A DNA stretch of 64,000 bases, taken from positions 682,001 through 746,000 of the forward strand of contig NC_020134.1 in assembly GCF_000331995.1 (NCBI RefSeq), in the 5' to 3' direction. The notes beneath the pieces are model-generated. The model was not told the DNA's origin. It worked only from the letters and a program-made list of their open reading frames with translations, and did no database searches. The position numbers were made by a program, and so were the translations under genes. Origin of the DNA: Thermoclostridium stercorarium subsp. stercorarium DSM 8532. Its GTDB lineage: Bacteria > Bacillota > Clostridia > DSM-8532. Shown here in pieces: positions 48,323 through 57,259 of this stretch. Position 1 is the first letter of the stretch; each line of letters begins with the position of its first letter.

Positions 48323-49600
48323 GTGGATTTGATTTTAGCACTTGTATTGTTCCTTATTACATATGTTCTGTTGCTGGTGTTGCCCAATTACAGAGCATAT
48401 ATCGCACTGACTTCAGCCGCGCTTTTTGTTATTCTGGGTATCATTCCGCTGAACAAGGTTTTCTTCTCAGTGGACTGGAACGTTATTATGATGATTGCCG
48501 GTACAATGGGAATAGTTTCACTGTTTATTGAATCAAAAATGCCTTCACTTCTCGCCGATATGATTATAACGAGAATGCCGAATGTCAAATGGGCGATCAT
48601 TTCTCTGTCCCTTTTTGCGGGGATTATTTCGGCCTTTATTGACAATGTGGCAACGGTTCTTATGGTGGCGCCTGTTGCGCTGACTATATCCAAAAAATTA
48701 AAAATATCGCCCGTCCCCGGCATTATTGCAATATCAGTATCATCCAATCTCCAGGGCGCGGCAACCCTGGTGGGCGATACCACTTCCATTCTGCTCGGCG
48801 GACATGCCAATATGGATTTTCTGGATTTCTTTTTCTACAGGGGAAAGCTGGGCCTGTTTTGGATTGTGCAGATTGGGGCGCTTATGTCAATATTAGTTCT
48901 TCTGTGGGTGTTCCGTAAGGAAAATCAGAAGGTTGAAGTTAAAGAAAGAACAGTCGTGGAAGATTATTTTCCAACCATACTTCTTGTTGGTACCATAGTA
49001 CTCCTGATTCTTGCTTCTTTCATTCCGGAGGAAAAGAAGCCTTCGATTACCAACGGCCTTATCTGTGTCGGGCTGATGGTTGTAGGGCTGGTTCGCGAGA
49101 CCGCTCGTTCCCGCGGTTTTGAGACGGTAAAGAAAACCTTCAAGGAAATAGATTATTTTACACTGCTTTTACTCGGCGGCCTTTTTATTGTGATCAGCGG
49201 TATTACCGAAGCCGGTGTTGTGGATGCGATAAGTGAGCTTTTTGTTAAGGTAAGCGGAGATAATGTATTTTTAATGTACACTCTGCTTGTCTGGGCGTCG
49301 GTGTTTTTCTCGGCGTTTATAGACAATATTCCGTATGTGGCTACGATGTTGCCTGTTACGGGTGGAATTGCGAACCTTATGGGAACAGATCCAACGGTTC
49401 TGTATTTCGGCCTTCTTGCAGGGGCGACGCTTGGCGGAAATCTTACACCTATCGGAGCCTCTGCCAATATTACCGGTCTTGGCATTCTAAAAAAGGAAGG
49501 ATACAATGTCAGCGCGAAGGATTTTATGAAAATCAGCGTGCCTTTTACACTGGCAGCCGTTACAAGCGGGTATGTACTGATTTGGCTGATTTGGAGATAA
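48323..49600 (+). CDS. ArsB/NhaD/SLC13-superfamily anion transporter-like permease
   Basis: 425 residues with about eleven membrane segments arranged as two homologous halves. The ion transporter superfamily signatures are visible twice: FIDNVATVLMVAP in the first half and FIDNIPYVATMLP in the second, each followed by SSNLQGAATLVGDTTS or GGNLTPIGASANI. This places it in the ArsB/citrate/NhaD-type group (SLC13-like); substrate unknown. Start uncertain: GTG at 48323 or TTG at 48329 (AAAGGA at 48314-48319), with an open frame back to 48296. Monocistronic; terminator follows. Confidence 0.85.
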   Translation: MDLILALVLFLITYVLLLVLPNYRAYIALTSAALFVILGIIPLNKVFFSVDWNVIMMIAGTMGIVSLFIESKMPSLLADMIITRMPNVKWAIISLSLFAGIISAFIDNVATVLMVAPVALTISKKLKISPVPGIIAISVSSNLQGAATLVGDTTSILLGGHANMDFLDFFFYRGKLGLFWIVQIGALMSILVLLWVFRKENQKVEVKERTVVEDYFPTILLVGTIVLLILASFIPEEKKPSITNGLICVGLMVVGLVRETARSRGFETVKKTFKEIDYFTLLLLGGLFIVISGITEAGVVDAISELFVKVSGDNVFLMYTLLVWASVFFSAFIDNIPYVATMLPVTGGIANLMGTDPTVLYFGLLAGATLGGNLTPIGASANITGLGILKKEGYNVSAKDFMKISVPFTLAAVTSGYVLIWLIWR

Positions 49601-49643
49601 ATTTTCTGTTAACCGAAAAAGGAATTATATGTGAACTTGTATT

Positions 49644-49700
49644 TTACCCCGGTGTTTTTCGACCGTATACCAACCGCATACCGGGGTAATTTCATTTTTT
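49644..49700 (+). terminator. Terminator of the permease gene
   Basis: 10-bp stem TTACCCCGGT/ACCGGGGTAA with a 26-nt partly structured loop, followed by TTTCATTTTTT. Confidence 0.8.
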
Positions 49701-49797
49701 GCGCAATATGCCATGCTGTTTGATTTTATTCGCTTTTTCAATTAAAGTTTTGTATATAGGATTTGTCTTTTCAGAATACTGCGAGAGGAGAAACAAG

Positions 49798-50703
49798 GTG
49801 GGAACTGTAAATGTTAAACCTTTTGTAAAATGGGCAGGAGGTAAAAGACAGCTATTGGGTATTTTCAGGCAATATTATCCGACGCAGCTTACCGAGGGCA
49901 AAATAAAGCGCTATATAGAGCCTTTTGCAGGCGGCGGTGCGGTTTTGTTTGATATCTTGCAGACATATGACATTGAAGAGGCTTTTATATTTGACATAAA
50001 TGAGGATTTAATAAACACGTATCTTGCGATTAAAAATGAAATCAGGGCCCTTGTGGAATATCTTGCCGATTTGGAATGCAGGTACTTAAACCTGAACGAG
50101 AAATTCAGAAGGGAAATGTATTATGAGATTAGATACTTATATAATTCACGCGCTTTAAACTATTTGCCCGATATTGAAAGCGCCGCTCAGTTTATTTTTC
50201 TTAACCGTACATGCTTTAACGGCCTATACCGCGTTAATCGCTCAGGACGGTTCAATGTGCCCCACGGCGAGCATAAGAATCCGACTATCTGTGATGTGCA
50301 AAATTTATATGCGGCAAGTTCGCTGCTCCAGAAGGTGCATATATTTGCAGGCGATTACAGGGAAAGCGCCAAACATATTGACAAATGCAGTTTTGTTTAT
50401 TTTGACCCGCCATACAGGCCGCTTAATATAACATCCAGCTTCACGTCTTACAGTAAATTTGATTTTACCGATGACGACCAGGTCCGGCTTGCGCAGTTTT
50501 TTGCAGAAATGAGCAATACAGGAGCTTTTCTTATGCTGAGCAATTCAGATCCTAAGAATGTGAATCCTGATGACAATTTTTTTGACGAACTTTATAAAGA
50601 CTTCTATATTCACCGGATTAAAGCAAAGCGTGCGATCAATTCCAACGGAAAACGAAGAGGTTTTATCAGTGAAATCCTTGTAACGAACTATAAAGTGTAT
50701 TAA
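49798..50703 (+). CDS. Dam-type DNA adenine methyltransferase (solitary)
   Basis: 301-residue D12-class N6-adenine methyltransferase. SAM-binding motif at the N terminus (FVKWAGGKRQLL, EPFAGGGAVLFD), catalytic YFDPPYRPL (about residue 200), and the FLNRTCFNGLYRVN and GRFNVPHG segments typical of Dam/DpnM enzymes, which modify GATC. GTG at 49798 is chosen: AGGAG stands 7 bp upstream; the longer open frame (to 49699) has no match to the family. No restriction endonuclease gene lies nearby, so it is either a solitary epigenetic or phage-type methylase. GATC specificity is inferred from family only. Confidence 0.88.
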   Translation: MGTVNVKPFVKWAGGKRQLLGIFRQYYPTQLTEGKIKRYIEPFAGGGAVLFDILQTYDIEEAFIFDINEDLINTYLAIKNEIRALVEYLADLECRYLNLNEKFRREMYYEIRYLYNSRALNYLPDIESAAQFIFLNRTCFNGLYRVNRSGRFNVPHGEHKNPTICDVQNLYAASSLLQKVHIFAGDYRESAKHIDKCSFVYFDPPYRPLNITSSFTSYSKFDFTDDDQVRLAQFFAEMSNTGAFLMLSNSDPKNVNPDDNFFDELYKDFYIHRIKAKRAINSNGKRRGFISEILVTNYKVY

Positions 50704-50835
50704 ACCACGAATTTGTCCTCCGGTTTGGAATATCAAATCAAAAACACTTGCTAAATAAAATATATGAGGATTTCATTAATGGCCTGCAAAACAGAAGTAG
50801 CAGGATATTGCATAAAGTTCTGAAAAAAATCTACA

Positions 50836-50864
50836 TTTACAATTTTTTACATATATGATAAAAT
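50836..50864 (+). promoter_or_regulatory. Extended -10 sigma-A promoter
   Basis: TTTACA (50836-50841), 17-bp spacer, TGATAAAAT (extended -10; TAAAAT 50859-50864), 38 bp before the membrane protein at 50902. Confidence 0.7.
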
Positions 50865-50901
50865 CAATAATTAAAAGCCGATAATGAAATGAGGTCAAGG
50901 C

Positions 50902-51387
50902 ATGAAGGACAAAATACTCAGTCCCTTAAGCATGTTCGTGGCAGGCCTTTTATTGGGTGTTGTGTCAAGATTGCTCGATATTTACACTCAGAGCCTTGGA
51001 GATATGTTTTCACAATTGTCGGTTTGGATACTGATAGGAACTGTAATATCCATTTACAGCAAGACTGAGAAAAAAGCCATGGTAAATGTATTTCTGCTAA
51101 GTATCGGAATGCTTATTACGTATTATACCGTTGTTTATCTGACCCATGGGTGGTATGACAGATGGGGTATTATCGGCTGGACTGTTTTTGCCTGCCTAAC
51201 GCCTTTTATGGCTTTTTTCGCATGGATGGCAAAAGAAGAAGGTATTTTCCCGAAAATTATAAGCATTGGGATCGTTATTTGTTCGGTTTTGTCAAGTATA
51301 CTTTTGTTTGACGGCCCAAGGTTGTATGATTTTGTAATAAATGCGTTGTTGGTTTATTTCCTTTTTTTCAGCAAGGTTGACCGCTGA
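50902..51387 (+). CDS. Polytopic membrane protein of unknown function
   Basis: 161 residues with about five membrane segments (MFVAGLLLGVVSRLLDIY, SVWILIGTVISIY, VFLLSIGMLITYYTVVYL, WTVFACLTPFMAFFAWM, IISIGIVICSVLSSILLF). No enzymatic motif. The family was not recognised; the N-terminal GLLLGVVSRLLD pattern is common in small clostridial membrane proteins. Alone between promoter and the alcohol dehydrogenase leader. Confidence 0.65.
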   Translation: MKDKILSPLSMFVAGLLLGVVSRLLDIYTQSLGDMFSQLSVWILIGTVISIYSKTEKKAMVNVFLLSIGMLITYYTVVYLTHGWYDRWGIIGWTVFACLTPFMAFFAWMAKEEGIFPKIISIGIVICSVLSSILLFDGPRLYDFVINALLVYFLFFSKVDR

Positions 51388-51598
51388 TTTTGTGCTTGCC
51401 GGTGAATTTTTCCGTGTGGAGCTAAAAACGACAAAATGGAGATGTACAGATTAATTTATACGGGAAATACGTTATTGTGTTTACGGAGAATAAATAAGGA
51501 TAATAAATAACCGGGATCCGTTTAAAATACGGTGAGATTTTGCTCCGGTGAAGATTAAAAGTTTTAATTAAAAAGTTACAGGAAGGAGAGAAAATAAG
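51388..51598 (+). promoter_or_regulatory. Upstream region of the alcohol dehydrogenase gene
   Basis: About 210 bp. Weak promoter-like elements (TTGTGTTTACGG about 51475 with GATAATAAAT downstream) and an untranslated leader with the strong ribosome site GGAAGGAGAG. No Rex-type palindrome or terminator hairpin was found. Confidence 0.4.
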
Positions 51599-52765
51599 AT
51601 GTTAGGAAACTTTGTTTATTATAATCCTACAAAACTGTATTTCGGTCAAGATTCCCTCAAGTATCTGAACGATGAACTGAAAAATTACGGCAAAAAAGTG
51701 ATGCTTGTATACGGCAAAGGCTCCATTAAAAAAATCGGGCTTTATGATGAAGTTGTAAAAATTTTAAAGGACAACGGAAAGGAAATTTTCGAAGATCCGG
51801 GGGTTATGCCCAATCCAACACTGGAAAAGGTGTATGATGGCTGCAGAATAGCCAGAGAGAACAACGTGGATTTGATTTTGGCTGTTGGCGGAGGCTCGGT
51901 GTGTGACTATTCAAAGGCCGTGTCGGTTTCGGCATACTGTGAAGAAGATCCGTGGGAAAAATATTATATACGTATGGAAGAAGTGAATAACAAAATTATT
52001 CCGATAGGCTGTATTCTGACAATGACAGGCACCGGCTCGGAAATGAATGGCGGTTCGGTTATAACAAATACCGAAACGAAACAGAAAATAGGCCGCGTGT
52101 TTGGTCCGGAAGTTTTCCCGAAATTTTCAATATTAAATCCGTTATACACATATTCGGTACCGAAATATCAGATGGTGGCGGGTATCTTTGATATAATGTC
52201 CCATCTTCTTGAACAGTACTTTTCCGGAGAAGACGACAATACCACCGACTATATCATAGAAGGCCTTCTTAGGTCGCTGATTCACAGTTCAAAAGTTGCA
52301 GTCAAAAATCCCGAGGATTACGAAGCGAGAAGCAATATTATGTGGACCGCTACATGGGCGCTTAACACCCTTGTTGCAAAAGGCAAGACTGAAGACTGGA
52401 TGGTCCATATGATAGGGCATGCAATAAGCGCTTACACTGATGCAACTCATGGTATGACTCTGGCTGCCGTTTCAATTCCGTACTACCGTTACATTATGCC
52501 CTATGGCCTTAAGAAATTTAAACGCTATGCAATCAATGTATGGAATGTAAACCCTGAAGGTAAAACAGATGAGGAAATTGCAAAAGAAGGCCTTGACAGA
52601 ATGGAAGAATATATGAGGGAAATCGGCCTTGTGATGAACATCAGGGATTTGGGTGTGACTGAAGATATGTTTGAAGGCATTGCGAAAAGCACGTTTATTT
52701 TGGACGGAGGGTATAAAGTCCTTTCCCGCGAGGAGATTATTAAAATCCTTAAGGATTGCATGTAA
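51599..52765 (+). CDS. Iron-containing alcohol dehydrogenase (BdhA/YqhD-like)
   Basis: 388-residue group III Fe-ADH, NAD(P)H-dependent reduction of aldehydes to alcohols in fermentation. Nucleotide-binding GGGSVCDYSKA (about 99-109), TMTGTGSEMNGGSVI, and iron ligands in GIFDIMSHLLEQYF (Asp, His) and HMIGHAISAYTDATHGMTLA (two His). Closest by pattern to clostridial butanol dehydrogenase BdhA and YqhD/YugJ. Physiological substrate (ethanol or butanol route) not decidable. Position fits the fermentative neighbours (hydrogenase maturation downstream). Confidence 0.93.
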   Translation: MLGNFVYYNPTKLYFGQDSLKYLNDELKNYGKKVMLVYGKGSIKKIGLYDEVVKILKDNGKEIFEDPGVMPNPTLEKVYDGCRIARENNVDLILAVGGGSVCDYSKAVSVSAYCEEDPWEKYYIRMEEVNNKIIPIGCILTMTGTGSEMNGGSVITNTETKQKIGRVFGPEVFPKFSILNPLYTYSVPKYQMVAGIFDIMSHLLEQYFSGEDDNTTDYIIEGLLRSLIHSSKVAVKNPEDYEARSNIMWTATWALNTLVAKGKTEDWMVHMIGHAISAYTDATHGMTLAAVSIPYYRYIMPYGLKKFKRYAINVWNVNPEGKTDEEIAKEGLDRMEEYMREIGLVMNIRDLGVTEDMFEGIAKSTFILDGGYKVLSREEIIKILKDCM

Positions 52766-52770
52766 TAATT

Positions 52771-52808
52771 GACAGATGAGTGTTTCGCCTGTCTTTGATC
52801 TTTTTTTG
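52771..52808 (+). terminator. Weak terminator after the alcohol dehydrogenase gene
   Basis: Short stem GACAG/CTGTC (13-nt loop) followed by TTTGATCTTTTTTT. The stem is only 5 bp. Confidence 0.4.
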
Positions 52809-52828
52809 ACAAACATTCGCAAAAATAT

Positions 52829-52985
52829 TAAAATAAAATTGCTGAGTCAAAAGAGAAATCTGATGACGAGGCGGAAAATGGAAATTTACTGACGCCGAAT
52901 ACGTTGGTATCAGGCGGAAGGCAAGGGAACAGGGGATATATAAATAAAGAAGAGGAATTCCTGCGCCTTTCGGGGCGCATTTTTA
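52829..52985 (+). ncRNA. Putative regulatory leader with terminator before the hydrogenase-maturation operon
   Basis: A structured 5' region ending in an intrinsic terminator: stem TGCGCC/GGCGCA (52962-52979, loop TTTCGG) followed by TTTTTATTT, only 20 bp before the first gene. Upstream are a direct repeat AGGCGGAA (52869, 52912) and a GGCG...CGCC pairing. A terminator so placed implies attenuation control. The ligand or family was not recognised. Confidence 0.5.
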
Positions 52986-53004
52986 TTTGAAGGTGAGTTT
53001 GAAA

Positions 53005-53292
53005 ATGGAAACAAGGGTGGCTATTATAGGTATTATTGTTGAAGACAGTGGCTCGGTTGAAAAACTTAACAGCATCTTGCACGACTATGCAGAGTATATT
53101 ATCGGCAGGATGGGGTTGCCGTATCGCCAAAAGGGAATTAACATAATAAGCATTGCCATTGATGCGCCTCAGGATATTATCAGTGCCCTGTCGGGCAAAC
53201 TGGGGAAATTGCCCGGTGTGAGCACAAAAGTACTGTATTCAAAAGTAACTGGGAAAGCAAAGAAAGAGGTGGCTGATGAAGCAACTCGTTGA
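53005..53292 (+). CDS. TM1266-type putative iron-only hydrogenase system regulator
   Basis: 95-residue ACT-like protein: METRVAIIGIIVEDSGSVEKLN at the start, YIIGRMGLPYRQKGINIISIAID in the middle and LPGVSTKVLYSK at the end fit the TM1266 family associated with [FeFe]-hydrogenase maturation genes (inferred regulator; function unproven). ATG at 53005 preferred to the in-frame TTG at 52987. Overlaps hydE by 17 bp, so translation is coupled. Confidence 0.88.
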   Translation: METRVAIIGIIVEDSGSVEKLNSILHDYAEYIIGRMGLPYRQKGINIISIAIDAPQDIISALSGKLGKLPGVSTKVLYSKVTGKAKKEVADEATR

Positions 53293-54322
53293 TAAACTTT
53301 ACGAAACAGGTAATCTTTCGCCCGAAGAATATAAAGAACTTATTGACAACCGCAATCCTGAAATTGCGGAATACCTTTTTGAAAAGGCGAGGAATGTCCG
53401 GATTGAGAACTACGGATACGACGTATACATACGCGGGCTTATAGAATTCACAAATTACTGCAGGAATGACTGCTTTTACTGCGGCATAAGAAAAAGCAAC
53501 ATAAAAGCCGAGCGGTATCGTCTGACGAAGGAGCAGATTTTGGAATGCTGTGACACAGGGTATGAGCTTGGGTTTCGCACATTTGTGCTGCAGGGAGGAG
53601 AGGATGAGTATTTTACCGACGATAAAATAGTGGATATTATCCGTTCAATAAAAGTGCGGTATCCGGACTGCGCCGTCACACTTTCGATTGGCGAAAGAAG
53701 TTATGAAAGTTACAAAGCGTTTTTTGATGCCGGCGCCGATCGCTATCTATTAAGGCATGAAACCGCCGATTACGGACATTACAGAAAGCTGCATCCCAGA
53801 TCCCTTTCGTTTGAAAACAGGATGCAGTGCCTGTTCAACCTGAAAGAAATAGGTTATCAGGTGGGCTGCGGGTTTATGGTAGGTTCTCCGTTTCAAACCA
53901 CTGACTGCCTGGTTGAGGATTTGTTGTTTATTAAAAAACTTAATCCTCATATGGTCGGCATAGGCCCGTTTATACCGCATCATGCGACGCCGTTTGCGGA
54001 TAAACAGGCGGGAACGCTTGAGCTCACGCTCTTTTTGCTCGGGATAATCCGGCTTATGCTTCCCGATGTACTGCTTCCCGCCACCACGGCACTTGGAACG
54101 ATACATCCGAAAGGCAGAGAAATGGGCATACTTGCCGGCGCGAATGTGGTTATGCCCAATCTGTCGCCTAAGAGCGTGAGGAAGAAATACATGTTATATG
54201 ACAATAAGATCTGTACGGGGGATGAAGCCGCGGAATGCATAAGCTGCATGCGGCGGAGAATGGAAAGCATAGGTTACAGAATAACCGTCTCCCGTGGGGA
54301 TCATAAATCAATTCAACAATAA
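53276..54322 (+). CDS. hydE: [FeFe]-hydrogenase H-cluster radical SAM maturase HydE
   Basis: 348-residue radical SAM enzyme taking part in synthesis of the azadithiolate bridge of the H-cluster. The CxxxCxxC cluster ligands are Cys62, Cys66, Cys69 in FTNYCRNDCFYCGIR, followed by LQGGEDEYFTDDKI and the substrate barrel. HPRSLSFENRMQCLFNLKE and GCGFMVGSPFQT are typical of HydE. Starts inside the TM1266-type gene and precedes hydG by 58 bp; order TM1266-hydE-hydG-hydF is a known clostridial arrangement. Confidence 0.95.
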   Translation: MKQLVDKLYETGNLSPEEYKELIDNRNPEIAEYLFEKARNVRIENYGYDVYIRGLIEFTNYCRNDCFYCGIRKSNIKAERYRLTKEQILECCDTGYELGFRTFVLQGGEDEYFTDDKIVDIIRSIKVRYPDCAVTLSIGERSYESYKAFFDAGADRYLLRHETADYGHYRKLHPRSLSFENRMQCLFNLKEIGYQVGCGFMVGSPFQTTDCLVEDLLFIKKLNPHMVGIGPFIPHHATPFADKQAGTLELTLFLLGIIRLMLPDVLLPATTALGTIHPKGREMGILAGANVVMPNLSPKSVRKKYMLYDNKICTGDEAAECISCMRRRMESIGYRITVSRGDHKSIQQ

Positions 54323-54380
54323 AAATCTGTTGCTGACGGGGAAGAGTTCTCTGACCCGATTAAGAAAGGAGTAATTATTT

Positions 54381-55799
54381 ATGTATGATCCAAAATCACC
54401 AAAAGCCGAAGAATTCATTTCTCATGAAGAGGTTCTTGCAACTCTTGAGTATGCCGATAAGAACAAAAACAATACCGGACTTATCGATGAAATCATCGCA
54501 AAGGCGAAACTACGAAAAGGTCTTTCCCACAGGGAAGCTTCGGTTCTGCTTGCCTGTGAGATACCCGAAAAAAATGAGGAAATTTTTGAACTGGCAAGGC
54601 AAATCAAGGATGATTTTTACGGCAATCGTGTAGTGCTGTTTGCGCCTTTGTATCTGTCCAACTATTGTGTAAACGGATGTGTTTATTGTCCGTACCATAA
54701 GAAAAACAGGCATATCCCGAGAAAGAAAATGACCCAGGAGGAGATAAGACGTGAAGTTATCGCGCTTCAGGACATGGGTCACAAGCGTATTGCGATAGAA
54801 TCAGGAGAAGATCCCGTAAACAACCCTATTGAGTATATACTTGAGAGTATTGACACAATTTACAGCACGAAACACAAAAACGGCTCAATCCGCCGTGTTA
54901 ATGTAAACATTGCCGCAACGACGGTTGAAAATTACAAAAAGCTCAAAGAGGCAGGGATAGGTACATATGTACTTTTCCAGGAAACTTATAACAAGGAAAG
55001 CTATGAAAGGTTGCATCCGACAGGTCCGAAACATGATTACGCCTACCACACCGAAGCAATGGACAGAGCAATGCAGGGCGGCATAGACGACGTAGGTCTC
55101 GGAGTGCTGTTCGGGCTGGAAAACTATCGCTATGAATTTGCTGCATTGCTGATGCATGCCGAGCACCTCGAAGCGGTATTCGGAGTGGGGCCGCATACCA
55201 TCAGCGTACCGAGAGTACGTCCTGCCGATGACATTGATCCGTCGGCATTCGGGAATGCGGTAAGCGATGATATATTTGCCAAAATAGTGGCCTGCATACG
55301 CGTATCCGTACCTTATACCGGAATAATCGTGTCAACGCGGGAAAACAAGGAAACAAGGGAACGCCTACTGGGCTTGGGCGTTTCACAGATTAGCGGCGGT
55401 TCAAAAACAAGTGTCGGAGGTTATTATAACCCTGAACCAGAAGATGAAGATTCAGCGCAGTTCGAGGTAAATGACAGAAGAACCCTTGATGAAGTAGTCA
55501 AATGGCTGATGGAACTCGGGTATGTTCCAAGTTTCTGCACCGCATGCTACAGGGCGGGCAGAACGGGTGACCGCTTCATGAGCCTTTGCAAGAACATGCA
55601 GATTCATAATTTCTGCCATCCCAATGCCCTTATGACACTGAAAGAATACCTGGAAGATTATGCAAAGCCTGAAACGAAAGCCGTGGGCGAGGCTCTCATT
55701 CAGAAAGAATTGTCAAGAATTCCGAGCGACAGGATAAGAAAGTTCACCGAGGAAAACCTCGTGAAGATTGGCAACGGGCTTCGTGATTTCAGGTTCTAA
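54381..55799 (+). CDS. hydG: [FeFe]-hydrogenase H-cluster radical SAM maturase HydG
   Basis: 472-residue tyrosine lyase making CO and cyanide ligands for the H-cluster. N-terminal CxxxCxxC: Cys96, Cys100, Cys103 in SNYCVNGCVYCPYHKKNR. The C-terminal second cluster set CTACYRAGRTGDRFM...FCHPNALMTLKEYLEDYA (about 387-425) is the feature distinguishing HydG from ThiH. RISGGSKTSVGGYY before it is typical. Ribosome site AAAGGAG. Followed 12 bp later by hydF. Confidence 0.96.
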   Translation: MYDPKSPKAEEFISHEEVLATLEYADKNKNNTGLIDEIIAKAKLRKGLSHREASVLLACEIPEKNEEIFELARQIKDDFYGNRVVLFAPLYLSNYCVNGCVYCPYHKKNRHIPRKKMTQEEIRREVIALQDMGHKRIAIESGEDPVNNPIEYILESIDTIYSTKHKNGSIRRVNVNIAATTVENYKKLKEAGIGTYVLFQETYNKESYERLHPTGPKHDYAYHTEAMDRAMQGGIDDVGLGVLFGLENYRYEFAALLMHAEHLEAVFGVGPHTISVPRVRPADDIDPSAFGNAVSDDIFAKIVACIRVSVPYTGIIVSTRENKETRERLLGLGVSQISGGSKTSVGGYYNPEPEDEDSAQFEVNDRRTLDEVVKWLMELGYVPSFCTACYRAGRTGDRFMSLCKNMQIHNFCHPNALMTLKEYLEDYAKPETKAVGEALIQKELSRIPSDRIRKFTEENLVKIGNGLRDFRF

Positions 55800-55811
55800 G
55801 GAGGAAAGTTC

Positions 55812-57017
55812 ATGGGATTGAATGATACACCGTCTGCAAACCGCGTCCATATAGGCTTTTTCGGGAAGAGAAACTCAGGTAAGTCCAGTCTTGTTAATGC
55901 AGTTACCGGTCAGGAGATTGCCGTTGTTTCCGAGGTAAAGGGCACGACAACCGACCCGGTGTATAAGGCGATGGAACTACTTCCCGTCGGGCCGGTTATG
56001 ATCATAGATACGCCGGGTATTGATGATGAAGGTACACTGGGAGAGCTTCGCGTGAAGAAAACCCGGCAGGTGCTGAACAAAACGGACGTCGCCGTTCTGG
56101 TAATAGATTCGGTCAGCGGAAAATCGCCGGAGGATGAAGAACTGATTAAGCTTTTTGATGAGAAAAACATCAAATATATTATCGCATACAATAAGGCCGA
56201 TTTGCTGGAAAAAATACCGGATGAAACCGACGATGCGATTCATGTCAGTGCAAAAACGGGATATAATGTTTACAGACTGAAGGAGAAAATAGCCGCTTTG
56301 GCCGCGCCGGACGGGCCCGAAAAAAGAATAGTCGGCGATCTTATTGAACCGTCGGATTTTGTTGTGCTGGTTGTGCCGATTGACAAGGCAGCGCCGAAGG
56401 GACGGCTGATACTTCCGCAGCAGCAGACCATCCGCGATATTCTGGATTCGGGAGCCACTGCTGTTGTGGCGAAGGAAACCGAGTTTCGCTATACCCTTAA
56501 GAACCTTGGCAAAAAGCCGAAGCTTGTCATTACCGACAGTCAGGCGTTTAAGAAAGTGGCGGCTGAGACACCGGAGGATATCTTTCTTACTTCGTTCTCC
56601 ATCCTTTTTGCCAGGTACAAAGGCTATCTCGATACTGCGGTAAAGGCTGTGAAGGCATTGGATACCCTACAGGACGGCGATACTGTTCTTATTTCCGAAG
56701 GCTGCACCCACCACAGGCAGTGTGATGATATAGGAACCGTCAAACTGCCGCGATGGATTAGGGAATATACCAAGAAGGATATAAATTTTGAATTTACGTC
56801 GGGTACCGGATTTCCTGACGATCTGTCAAGGTATAAGCTGGTTGTCCACTGTGGCGGCTGCATGCTTAACGAAAGAGAAATACAATTCCGACGGAAGCGT
56901 GCCGTGGAACAAAATGTTCCGATAACCAATTACGGTATCCTTATATCATATGTGCATGGGATTCTGCAAAGAAGCATTGCCATTTTCCCTCATCTGTTGG
57001 CTGAAATTAAAAGATAA
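55812..57017 (+). CDS. hydF: [FeFe]-hydrogenase H-cluster maturation GTPase HydF
   Basis: 401-residue scaffold GTPase that assembles and delivers the di-iron subcluster. P-loop GKRNSGKSSLVN (about 18-29), DTPGID, NKAD (about 127) and a C-terminal Fe-S cluster with ligands Cys298-x-His300 (EGCTHHRQC) and His346-Cys347-x2-Cys350 (VHCGGCML), the usual C-x-H ... HC-x2-C pattern. The Cys cluster, dimerisation and GTPase parts are all present. Last gene of the maturation operon; no hydrogenase structural gene is inside the window. Confidence 0.95.
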   Translation: MGLNDTPSANRVHIGFFGKRNSGKSSLVNAVTGQEIAVVSEVKGTTTDPVYKAMELLPVGPVMIIDTPGIDDEGTLGELRVKKTRQVLNKTDVAVLVIDSVSGKSPEDEELIKLFDEKNIKYIIAYNKADLLEKIPDETDDAIHVSAKTGYNVYRLKEKIAALAAPDGPEKRIVGDLIEPSDFVVLVVPIDKAAPKGRLILPQQQTIRDILDSGATAVVAKETEFRYTLKNLGKKPKLVITDSQAFKKVAAETPEDIFLTSFSILFARYKGYLDTAVKAVKALDTLQDGDTVLISEGCTHHRQCDDIGTVKLPRWIREYTKKDINFEFTSGTGFPDDLSRYKLVVHCGGCMLNEREIQFRRKRAVEQNVPITNYGILISYVHGILQRSIAIFPHLLAEIKR

Positions 57018-57042
57018 CCCGCGTTTCAGCACAGGAATAAAA

Positions 57043-57077
57043 ATAGCCGGTTGCATAATAAGCCGGCTGTTTTTATT
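57043..57077 (+). terminator. Terminator of the hydrogenase-maturation operon
   Basis: Stem AGCCGG/CCGGCT (plus a T-G and A-T pair), 12-nt loop, followed by GTTTTTATTTTAT. Confidence 0.85.
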
Positions 57078-57184
57078 TTATAATCGAATGTGTATATAAT
57101 TGTTCCATAACGAAGTAAAAAAATACATACATAGAGTTAATTAATCTTAAACCGGTCGAATAAAAATGTTAGATGCGCTACTTC

Positions 57185-57214
57185 TTTACACTGGCAGAGA
57201 CTTTAAATTATAAT
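57185..57214 (+). promoter_or_regulatory. Sigma-A promoter for the AraC remnant
   Basis: TTTACA (57185-57190), 18-bp spacer, TATAAT (57209-57214). The spacing and TATAAT show it is a housekeeping, not TcdR-type, promoter. About 50 bp later the AraC-type coding similarity begins with no start codon. Confidence 0.7.
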
Positions 57215-57259
57215 TTTTAAAGAATAACTAATATTTGTCGTTAAACCCTGACTTTTCCT

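Noticed and set aside
49699-49797. Longer N terminus of the Dam-type methylase
   Set aside because: No ribosome site and a hydrophobic sequence unlike the family; GTG at 49798 fits.
57185-57214. TTTACA as another TcdR-type promoter
   Set aside because: It is followed at 18 bp by TATAAT, a sigma-A -10; no CTCTTT-like element at 16 bp. The same holds for TTTACA at 50836.
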